NCBI GenBank assembly: GCA_036266835.1
Contig: DATAXD010000070.1
Coordinates: 21,205-85,204, forward strand
Source of the DNA: Galbitalea sp036266835
Lineage (GTDB): Bacteria > Actinomycetota > Actinomycetes > Actinomycetales > Microbacteriaceae
Reading direction: 5' to 3'
Length of the DNA stretch: 64,000 nt
Part shown: in pieces, positions 7,287 through 14,508 of the stretch
Position numbering within the stretch: position 1 is the first letter of the stretch
Layout: the number at the start of each line of letters is the position of its first letter
Notes under the pieces: model-generated
What the model was told of the DNA's origin: nothing
What the model saw: only the letters and a program-made list of their open reading frames with translations
Databases searched by the model: none
Made by a program: the position numbers and the translations under genes

Positions 7287-8486
7287 ATGACGATCACCGA
7301 TGTCCCACGCACCCGAAGCATCCTCGAGAGCGACTTCTACTTCTTCCAGGACCAGCTGAGCGACCGGGAGAACGAACGCGTCCTTCAGATCCGTTCGTTC
7401 TTCGAGACCGAGGTCGCACCGATCGCCAACGACTACTGGGCGCGCGCCGAGATGCCGTTCCAGCTCGTCCCCGGGATTGCGGCCCTCGGCATCTTTGGGC
7501 CCGAGTGGGAAGAATCCGGACACTTCGCCAACAGCGCGGTCTTCCGGGGCTGGTCGGGCCTGGAGATGGCACGCATCGACTCGTCGCTGACGACATTCGC
7601 CGGCGTGCAGGGCGGCCTCGCAATGGGCGCTTTGGGAGTCGGAGGATCGGATGAGCAGCGCGCGTACTGGCTGCCGAAGCTCGCATCCGGCGAGGTTATG
7701 GGCTCGTTCGGTCTCACCGAGCCACTCTCCGGCTCCGACACCGCGCGAGGCCTGAAGACCACGGCCGAGCGCACGGGCGATAAGTGGATTCTCAACGGCG
7801 CAAAACGCTGGATCGGCAACGCCACTTTCGCGAACATCGTGATCATCTGGGCACGGGACATCGCCGACGACAAGGTCAAGGGATTCATCGTTCGTACCGA
7901 CACGCCCGGTTTCACCGCCACGAAGATCGAGGACAAACAAGCCCTGCGCATCGTTCAGAACGCCGACATCACACTGACGGATGTCCAAGTCGCCGAAGAG
8001 GATCGCCTCCAGAAGATCGACGGATTCCGCGATCTCGCAGTAGTCCTCAGACTCACCCGCGCGGGCGTCGCCTGGCAGGCGGTCGGCAACTCGATCGGGG
8101 CATACGAGGCGGCCGTCCACTACTCGAAGGAACGGATGCAGTTCGGCAAGCCGATCGGCAGCTTCCAGCTGATCCAGGACCTGCTCGCGCAGTCCCTGGG
8201 CAACATCACGGCGAGCATCGCCATGTGCATGCAGGTGTCGAGACTGCTCGACGAGGACCGCCAGACGGATGCCCAATCCGCACTCGCGAAGGCGTTCGTC
8301 ACCTCGAAGGCTCGCGAAACGGTTTCGCTGTGTCGCGAGGCGCTCGGCGGAAACGGCATCGTGCTCGAGCACGGCGTCGCAAAACCCTTCGCGGACGCTG
8401 AAGCGATCTACACGTTCGAGGGCACGAAGCAGATGAACACGCTCATTGTGGGCAAGGCGATCACCGGCCTCAGCGCGTTCGTTTAG
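7287..8486 (+). CDS. acyl-CoA dehydrogenase, glutaryl-CoA dehydrogenase-like
   Basis: A 399-aa FAD flavoprotein of the acyl-CoA dehydrogenase family. The FAD/substrate segment FGLTEPLSGSDTARGLKTTA is near residue 140, WILNGAKRWIGNATFANI follows, and the C-terminal block YTFEGTKQMNTLIVGKAITG carries the glutamate (about residue 378) at the place where glutaryl-CoA dehydrogenases have their catalytic base. EALGGNGIVLEHGVAKPFADAE is the usual preceding block. The protein would oxidise, and perhaps decarboxylate, an acyl-CoA with electrons passed to ETF. No other beta-oxidation or lysine-degradation gene is nearby, so the substrate remains open. It appears leaderless (TGTAAT 6 nt before ATG). Its stop is 8 bp from the convergent transglutaminase gene. 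Confidence 0.92.
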   Translation: MTITDVPRTRSILESDFYFFQDQLSDRENERVLQIRSFFETEVAPIANDYWARAEMPFQLVPGIAALGIFGPEWEESGHFANSAVFRGWSGLEMARIDSSLTTFAGVQGGLAMGALGVGGSDEQRAYWLPKLASGEVMGSFGLTEPLSGSDTARGLKTTAERTGDKWILNGAKRWIGNATFANIVIIWARDIADDKVKGFIVRTDTPGFTATKIEDKQALRIVQNADITLTDVQVAEEDRLQKIDGFRDLAVVLRLTRAGVAWQAVGNSIGAYEAAVHYSKERMQFGKPIGSFQLIQDLLAQSLGNITASIAMCMQVSRLLDEDRQTDAQSALAKAFVTSKARETVSLCREALGGNGIVLEHGVAKPFADAEAIYTFEGTKQMNTLIVGKAITGLSAFV

Positions 8487-8494
8487 GCATACAG

Positions 8495-10783
8495 CTAAGC
8501 CCGCTGGCCGCTGCGGCCGACCAACCGGTCAACAAGGGTCGGCGGGATCACGGTCGCCGAAATCCGGCTGGCGAGAGCGGATGCCCGCCGCAGCCCGCGC
8601 AGCACGGTCGACAGCTGACGTGCCATCCGCTCGCCGTTGTACCGGTAGGCGGGAACTCCGTACGACTCGTCTTCGACGAGGTCGAGCAACTCACCTAGCG
8701 CAACGCTCGCCGCGCCCGTTCGCCGCGGCGTTCGATCGAGATAGGACTCGAGCCTCTTCGACAGCTCGGCGGGCGTGAGCGACTCACGCGAATCGATGCC
8801 GAGGTCGCGCGCGGACTCGCGCAGCTCCTGCCACGACCATCCGGCCGGGTCGATGCTCTGTCGGATGCGGTCCAGCCGGCGGCGACGAATCGTGATTCGG
8901 ATGATCGCCGGTGTCGCGATCAGCAACAGCACCACCAGGATGCCCAGCCCCCCAAGGCTCGCCGTCGGCCCCGAGGCGGTGAGGCCGAGACCGGACGACG
9001 GGTTGTTGTCCCCCTGGTTCGGAAGTCTCGGCAGTCGAGTGGGAGCTGATGACGATCCGTCCGTCGGCGAACTGCTCGAGGGTCCGGTCGGCGTTACACC
9101 GCCGCCGAGGCCCGGCGCCGACGGAAAGTTTGGCTCGAAGCCCTTGCTCGGCGTCGGCTCGAACCGCACCCAGCCAACGCCCCGGAAATAGAGTTCGGGC
9201 CACGCGTGCATGTCGCTCGTCGAGACCTCGTAAATGGCCGTCTTGCCGTTGCCGGGATAGGTCAGTTTGCCGGGCAGGAATCCGACTGCGACGCGCGAGG
9301 GAATCCCGAGGGTACGCGCCATGATCGCCATGGCCGTCGCGAAATGCACGCAGTACCCGCTCTTGGCCTTGAGGAATGGCGCGATGACATCGAGGCCGGT
9401 GCCGTCGTAGCCCTCCCTGGCCGGAGCCTTGGTGGAGTAGGTGAACGTGCCGCCCCTGAACCAGTCCTGCAGCGCGACCGCCTTGTCAAAATCCGTCTTG
9501 GCGTTCCCGACAACCTTCTTTGCTGTCGCGGCGATGATCGGGTCGAGCCCGGACGGCACTTTTGCCAGCGGGTTGGATTTCGACTTCTGGGTGCCCGCCG
9601 CCTCGAGCTGTTGGGTCGTTGGTTCGATGTCGAGGCTGTGGACGGAGTAGCGCTGGTCTGCGGTTGAGGCATCGACGGAACGAATTGCCAGGGAGCTGGA
9701 CTGCCAGCGCCACGTTCCGGAGAGCCCCGTCACACTGAGCGGAGCATATGGAACCGGTAGCCAGGGGCTCTGCGCATTGGCCACCTGAACCGCAGTGGTC
9801 ACACTCTGCACCTTGATGGGCGGTGTCAACCCGGAAGCCGTGCCGACGTTCTTCACCGAATGCGACGAGAGCAACTTTGGTGTCGACGGCGCCCACGAAC
9901 TGCCGTCGAACCTGTCGAGGGTGGTCAGCTGCAGATACTCACCCGTCGACGAGGTCGTCGTGTAGCTCAACGCGGGCGTCGAATCCGAGTTCCGCAGGTC
10001 GTTACCGAGGTTGACGATCGGGTTGATCGTCGATGCGAGCGGGCCGAGTCCGGATCCGGTCGTGCCGCCTGGCGTCACTGACGGAAGCACCAGTGGCGCG
10101 ATGAGTGCGCCGAGAACCGCGACGACTCCCGCCGACAACGCGACGGCGGGCTGGATCCGCTGCCCACGGGCGAGAATTACCAGCAGGTAAGCGATGGCCG
10201 TCAGCTCGAAGGTGAAGCCGTCGGCGAGGCTCGCGATGATGAAGCTCGGGATCACGACAACGACCAGCAGCGGTATTCCGACGAGTGCTGGCGCGCGCAG
10301 CCAGATAGCCACGGCATCCATCCCGATCGCGATTCCCGCGACGGCGAGGCAAATCAGAAACTGGATGCCGGATGTCGCAAACGCCGGCAGCGTCTGTCGC
10401 GCAATCGAGTCGTTGCCGGTTTGGATGAGCGCCTGAAACCGCTCGATCGTTGAAGCGGTGGGGACGAACCCCAGGAACGAGTAGTTGGCGCCGAAAAAGA
10501 CTGTGAGCGCGATGACCCCGCCGACGATGGCCGCGACGGTGCCGGCCCATCGGCGGCGAGCGTAGAACCGCACCACCGCGGCGACGGTGAAGACGATGAA
10601 CATCACCGCGAACGCCGGGAACCACCAGGTGATGTCTTCGAGCACGTTGTGCAGCCCGGTAATTGCCACCGCGAGTGACAGCAGCAGCAGCGCACTGAGC
10701 TGGACGTCACCGCCCACCGATGTCGCGCCCGAACGAACCCGCGCACCCGCGCGGGCGATCGGCCGTACCGCTGCGACACTCAT
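8495..10783 (-). CDS. TgpA-like membrane transglutaminase (DUF3488 + transglutaminase core), catalytic residues present
   Basis: A 762-aa integral membrane protein with a transglutaminase-like domain outside the membrane. The start is ATG at 10783, overlapping the DUF58 stop as ATGA. The N-terminal third has about six hydrophobic segments (LSALLLLSLAVAITG to IAYLLVILARG). The core has the nucleophile C478 in SGYCVHFATAMAIMARTLG, H526 in DMHAWPELYFRGVGW and an acidic residue, E542, in RFEPTPS. A Pro/Ser-rich linker leads to one more membrane segment (LGGLGILVVLLLIATPAII) and a cytoplasmic tail. It is the last gene of a MoxR / DUF58 / transglutaminase module, which is widespread and usually tied to cell-envelope protein handling; the precise substrate is unknown. 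A paralogue at 47500-49866 has lost the catalytic residues. Confidence 0.9.
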   Translation of the reverse strand: MSVAAVRPIARAGARVRSGATSVGGDVQLSALLLLSLAVAITGLHNVLEDITWWFPAFAVMFIVFTVAAVVRFYARRRWAGTVAAIVGGVIALTVFFGANYSFLGFVPTASTIERFQALIQTGNDSIARQTLPAFATSGIQFLICLAVAGIAIGMDAVAIWLRAPALVGIPLLVVVVIPSFIIASLADGFTFELTAIAYLLVILARGQRIQPAVALSAGVVAVLGALIAPLVLPSVTPGGTTGSGLGPLASTINPIVNLGNDLRNSDSTPALSYTTTSSTGEYLQLTTLDRFDGSSWAPSTPKLLSSHSVKNVGTASGLTPPIKVQSVTTAVQVANAQSPWLPVPYAPLSVTGLSGTWRWQSSSLAIRSVDASTADQRYSVHSLDIEPTTQQLEAAGTQKSKSNPLAKVPSGLDPIIAATAKKVVGNAKTDFDKAVALQDWFRGGTFTYSTKAPAREGYDGTGLDVIAPFLKAKSGYCVHFATAMAIMARTLGIPSRVAVGFLPGKLTYPGNGKTAIYEVSTSDMHAWPELYFRGVGWVRFEPTPSKGFEPNFPSAPGLGGGVTPTGPSSSSPTDGSSSAPTRLPRLPNQGDNNPSSGLGLTASGPTASLGGLGILVVLLLIATPAIIRITIRRRRLDRIRQSIDPAGWSWQELRESARDLGIDSRESLTPAELSKRLESYLDRTPRRTGAASVALGELLDLVEDESYGVPAYRYNGERMARQLSTVLRGLRRASALASRISATVIPPTLVDRLVGRSGQRA

Positions 10784-12156
10784 CGCTCGCTCGTCGGTGC
10801 CTGCTCGGTGACCGTCGACACTCCCGACCAGGCCAGCGCGGGATCGGAGTCTTCGTCGACCAGCACGCAGATCCAGCCCGCCGCCTTCATGGTCTCCACG
10901 ACGCCGGGATTCCCGGTATTGATGACGAACGCGACGCCGGGCTCGTACGGCCGGCGATGCGCGGCGATCCAGTTCAGCGACTCGTCCGGCGGATTGGCGA
11001 TCACCGCGAAAATCGGTCCGAGCGCGCCGAGTGCACGCTCCTCGGTATCCTCGCCGACGGTCGGTCGAGGCCGGGTGCGCTCGACGCCGGCGAGGCTGAG
11101 CAGGAACTCGATGTCCTGTCCCGAGCCCTGGTTTGCGTCGCCGAGCGGTGCGATTTGGCGCGGCCCAGTTTCCAGAACCTGCACCAGGAATCCGGATCGG
11201 TGCAGGTGAACCCCGATCGAGGCGATCATGGTGATGGCCCATTCGAACCGGGCGTCCGAGTCCTCGACGGACTCAGCCGCCGGCTGCCCTGTCCCGAGCG
11301 GCTGAGTCGAGTAGCCGTCCGCCCGCGTGTCGAGAATGAGCCGCGCCTCCGGGTAGCTGCGCTGCTCCTCCTGGCGAACCATGAGCTGGCCGTGCCGGGC
11401 GGATGCGCGCCAGTGCACTCGGCGTAGCGCGTCGCCGGTGCGATACTCACGCGTCATCAGGTCGTCGTCGTTACCGATCGCCATGTGCTGGATCAGGCGC
11501 GCGGCGCCCTCCCCGGACACCGCCAGCGACACGCTCTCGCCCAGCGGGATCACCACGGGAATCACGTACAGCGACTGGCTTCCGCCGGCCGTCAAACGAC
11601 CGACGGCCATCCCGAATGGATCGGAGTAGCTCACGTCGAGCGGTCCGATGTCATAGACGCCCCGAACGGATGGCCGCAACGAGTAACCGAGCCGCGATTC
11701 CTTTGTCGGACGCGCGGCTCCGCCTGGCGGCATTACCGGAAGGAATCCGGGGCCGGCATTGTGCGGGTACCACGGAATCCGGTCCGTCCAGGTCGCCGCG
11801 GGACTGGCAGCACCTGCGGCGTTGTGAATCTCGAGCTCAACGACGGTCGGCCGTCCTGCCGTCACCACCGGCGGCGTGAAGCTGCGCGTCACCGTGAGCC
11901 GAAGGGGGCGCAGCCTCACGATCAGAAATCCGCAGGTCGGCAGCAGCAGTAGGAGGCCGGTAGCGTACAGGAGCTCGGATCGCCCGGTTACATAGGCGAC
12001 AACCGTGCAGGCCACTCCGACCAGAATCAGTCCGATGCCCCGGGCCGACGGACGGGTCGAACTCCTGCGAGCGCGAGGCTCGGAGCCGACGCTCGGACTC
12101 GAAGCGTTGCGCAATCGTGCGGACGTGGAGCTGGTTCCACCATTGGAACGAGGCAT
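10780..12156 (-). CDS. DUF58 domain membrane protein
   Basis: A 458-aa protein with two membrane segments (about residues 40-80), a beta-rich outer part and the DUF58 signature REYRTGDALRRVHWRASARHGQLMVRQ split around residues 240-270. The first 35 residues are Ser/Arg-rich. DUF58 proteins accompany MoxR ATPases and probably act as their membrane partners through a von Willebrand-like fold; no enzymatic activity is established. It lies 4 bp after the MoxR gene and overlaps the transglutaminase start by 4 bp, so the three are likely made together. Confidence 0.88.
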   Translation of the reverse strand: MPRSNGGTSSTSARLRNASSPSVGSEPRARRSSTRPSARGIGLILVGVACTVVAYVTGRSELLYATGLLLLLPTCGFLIVRLRPLRLTVTRSFTPPVVTAGRPTVVELEIHNAAGAASPAATWTDRIPWYPHNAGPGFLPVMPPGGAARPTKESRLGYSLRPSVRGVYDIGPLDVSYSDPFGMAVGRLTAGGSQSLYVIPVVIPLGESVSLAVSGEGAARLIQHMAIGNDDDLMTREYRTGDALRRVHWRASARHGQLMVRQEEQRSYPEARLILDTRADGYSTQPLGTGQPAAESVEDSDARFEWAITMIASIGVHLHRSGFLVQVLETGPRQIAPLGDANQGSGQDIEFLLSLAGVERTRPRPTVGEDTEERALGALGPIFAVIANPPDESLNWIAAHRRPYEPGVAFVINTGNPGVVETMKAAGWICVLVDEDSDPALAWSGVSTVTEQAPTSER

Positions 12157-12160
12157 GATC

Positions 12161-13201
12161 TCAGTCGCCGTGTCGCGCGCCCAGCGGGACGGGCGTCTCC
12201 GCCACGATTCGCATCACGATCTCGGCAATCGTTTCTCCGGAGTAGCCGCCGACGGTAACTCCAACACGTCCCGAGGGGATCAACCGATGGCTGAGCACGG
12301 GAACGGCGAGAGCGTTGAGATCATCCGGCAGCACGAATTCGCGTCCGTCAAGCGCTGCCCGAGCCTTGGAGGCACGGATCAACTGGAGGGTCGCTCGCGG
12401 GCTCGCGCCCAGTCGCAGTTCCGAGTCGCGTCGGGTGGCCTGGGCGATCGCGACACCGTACTGCTCGACGGCGGGGCTCGCAAAGACCGCGCGCGCGGTT
12501 GCGATCATCGAGGAGAGTTCCGCGGCACCGATGACCGGCGTCAGTGCATCCAGAGGACTGGATGTTGCACGGGTGCGCAGCATCTCGATCTCGGACTCCT
12601 GGTCGGGGTATCCCATCGAGATTCGCGCCATGAATCGGTCCCGCTGGGCTTCGGGCAGAGCGTAGGTGCCTTCCATCTCGATCGGGTTCTGCGTCGCGAC
12701 GACGATGAATGGATTGGCGAGCAGGTAGGTCTTGCCGTCGACGGTGACCTGACGCTCTTCCATCGACTCGAGCAGTGCCGACTGGGTCTTCGGGCTCGCC
12801 CGGTTGATCTCGTCGCCGATGACGATGTTGGCGAAAATCGGGCCCGGCTTGAACTCGAATTCGCGGTCGGACTGGTTGAACACCGAGACGCCGGTAATGT
12901 CGGCGGGCAGCAGGTCGGGCGTGAACTGGATGCGAGACACCGAGCAGTCGACGCTCCGCGCGAGCGCCCGTGCGAGCATCGTCTTGCCCACCCCGGGGAC
13001 GTCCTCGATGAGCAGGTGGCCCTCAGCCAGCAGCACGGTCAGTGCGATCTGGATTGCCTCGAGCTTGCCGTCGATCACGGTTGCGATTGTGGAGACGATC
13101 TCGGCGCTGTGATCCAGAAACTCGTCGATGGGCATGGGATCCGCGGTCGGCAGTGGCACTTCAGCGTGCCCCGGCTCGAACTTCGCGGGGAATGATTTCA
13201 C
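12161..13201 (-). CDS. MoxR-family AAA+ ATPase
   Basis: A 346-aa AAA+ ATPase. Walker A is in IEDVPGVGKTMLARALARS (about residues 76-94), Walker B in IVIGDEINRASPKTQSALLE, sensor 1 in VVATQNPIEMEGTYALPEAQ, and the arginine finger region is in QRDRFMARISMGYP. MoxR proteins act as chaperone-like ATPases with VWA or DUF58 partners. The start is GTG at 13201, with the weak -10 CAGACT 6 nt upstream and no Shine-Dalgarno, so a leaderless mRNA is possible. First gene of the first MoxR/DUF58/TgpA module; divergent from cofD. A second MoxR (51134-52102) belongs to the secretion locus. Confidence 0.93.
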   Translation of the reverse strand: MKSFPAKFEPGHAEVPLPTADPMPIDEFLDHSAEIVSTIATVIDGKLEAIQIALTVLLAEGHLLIEDVPGVGKTMLARALARSVDCSVSRIQFTPDLLPADITGVSVFNQSDREFEFKPGPIFANIVIGDEINRASPKTQSALLESMEERQVTVDGKTYLLANPFIVVATQNPIEMEGTYALPEAQRDRFMARISMGYPDQESEIEMLRTRATSSPLDALTPVIGAAELSSMIATARAVFASPAVEQYGVAIAQATRRDSELRLGASPRATLQLIRASKARAALDGREFVLPDDLNALAVPVLSHRLIPSGRVGVTVGGYSGETIAEIVMRIVAETPVPLGARHGD

Positions 13202-13301
13202 TACATGAGTCTGCCAGAATCACCCGAAAACGGAACCGCTGGAAGGTAACGGTACGGATACCGGCCGATCCACGCGAGCCGCCCTAGTCGCGTTCAGCCA
13301 G

Positions 13302-13307
13302 TAACGT
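13302..13307 (+). promoter_or_regulatory. -10 TAACGT, probable leaderless start of cofD
   Basis: TAACGT lies 7 nt before the GTG start at 13315 and no ribosome site is present. Upstream, 13247-13255 reads TAACGGTAC, a 9-mer that recurs in the thiL promoter region. Confidence 0.45.
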
Positions 13308-13314
13308 TGCTGCG

Positions 13315-14322
13315 GTGAAGGTCACGGTTCTGAGCGGCGGGGTCGGCGGCGCACGGTTCTTGCGGGGACTTCGCGAGCACCTGCGAAATGTGGATCCGGA
13401 TGGCGCGGGCGGGTCGAATTCCGCTATCACGGCTGTGGTGAACACCGGCGACGACATGTGGCTGAGCGCGCTGCGGATCGCCCCGGATCTCGACTCGATC
13501 ATGTACACCCTCGCTGGCGAGAACGACGAAACCCGCGGGTGGGGACGCGTCGGCGAAAGCGAGCGAGTCAGTGACGAGCTGCTCGCGTACGGCGTCGGCT
13601 GGCCGTGGTTCACACTCGGGGATCTCGATATCGGAACCCATCTGGCACGCACCTCGATGCTGCGCGATGGCCTGAGCCTCGCCGAAGCAACCGATCGCAT
13701 CGCCTCCCGCTGGCCGATCGGAATTCGACTTCTGCCGGCAACGAACGACGAGGTCGAGACCCTGGTTGAGACCGAGGACGGCACGCGGATGCACTTCCAG
13801 GAGTGGTGGACCCGGCACCGGGCATCCGTTCCCGTTCGTGCTTTCGTTCAGCAGAACGTCGCGACGGCGACTCCCGCGCCGGGGGTTCTCGAGGCGATCG
13901 CAGCCTCCGACGTGGTGGTGTTTGCTCCGTCCAATCCGGTGGTGTCGATCGGCACGATTCTCGGCATCCCGGGAATTCGCGATGCCGTCGCCCGCACGGA
14001 TGCCGCGGTCGTCGGCATCTCGCCGATCATCGGCGGTGCCGTCGTGCGGGGGATGGCGGATGCGTGCCTCACGGCGATCGGTGTCGATACTTCGGCAGCC
14101 GCCGTCGCGCTCCACTATGGGTCGCGGACTCCCGTCGGATCCGAGGGCGCCGGACTCCTTGACGCCTGGCTGATTGGCGAGGAGGACGCGGAGCTCGCAC
14201 CGGCGGTCAACGCCGCCGGCATCCGGGCGTCCGTCGTCCCGCTGTGGATGCGCGACCTGCCAACCAGCACTGCGCTGGCCGCCGCCACAATCGCTGCCGC
14301 TCGCCCCAATCCTCTCTCCTAA
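13315..14322 (+). CDS. cofD: CofD/FbiA, (dehydro)phospholactyl transferase of F420 biosynthesis
   Basis: A 335-aa CofD-family protein. It starts MKVTVLSGGVGGARFLRGL, the substrate-binding loop of the family, followed by VVNTGDDMWLSALRIAPDLD and a TFAP-like VVVFAPSNPVVSIGTIL block; GISPIIGGAVVRGMADACL is the conserved C-terminal region. The enzyme joins the GDP-activated three-carbon acid made by CofC to the deazaflavin FO to give (dehydro)F420-0. Length matches the family (310-335). The GTG at 13315 is chosen because a -10 hexamer sits 7 nt upstream and the sequence matches the family N-terminus directly. It precedes fbiC by 186 bp with a complex repeat between. Confidence 0.95.
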   Translation: MKVTVLSGGVGGARFLRGLREHLRNVDPDGAGGSNSAITAVVNTGDDMWLSALRIAPDLDSIMYTLAGENDETRGWGRVGESERVSDELLAYGVGWPWFTLGDLDIGTHLARTSMLRDGLSLAEATDRIASRWPIGIRLLPATNDEVETLVETEDGTRMHFQEWWTRHRASVPVRAFVQQNVATATPAPGVLEAIAASDVVVFAPSNPVVSIGTILGIPGIRDAVARTDAAVVGISPIIGGAVVRGMADACLTAIGVDTSAAAVALHYGSRTPVGSEGAGLLDAWLIGEEDAELAPAVNAAGIRASVVPLWMRDLPTSTALAAATIAAARPNPLS

Positions 14323-14434
14323 TTCAGGAGTCGGGCCTCTCTTTTCAGGAGGCTGTGTGGCCAGTGTCGGCTGGTGAGGCGGATGTGACGCCAAGTCGCT
14401 GGCCCAGTCACACCACCTCCTGAAAAAGGAGAGG
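14311..14434. repeat. three-copy repeat able to form long hairpin between cofD and fbiC
   Basis: Copy A is CCTCTCTCCTAATTCAGGAG (14311-14330, overlapping the cofD stop), copy B is CCTCTCTTTTCAGGAGG (14336-14352), and copy C is their inverse, CCTCCTGAAAAAGGAGAGG (14416-14434). B and C pair, and the pairing continues inward with GTGTG/CACAC and GGCCAG/CTGGCC, giving a long imperfect hairpin. A and C can pair instead. Copy A and copy C also fold on themselves (CTCCT/AGGAG). Alternative pairings of this kind suit a terminator/antiterminator or mRNA-processing site between two F420 genes, but no poly-U tract follows. Confidence 0.6.
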
Positions 14435-14508
14435 GGCTTAGACTGAAAGTCTCATCTGGTTGTGCACCTGGCTTTGGGTGAATCGAGTCTCACTCTGAAA
14501 GCTTCGCA

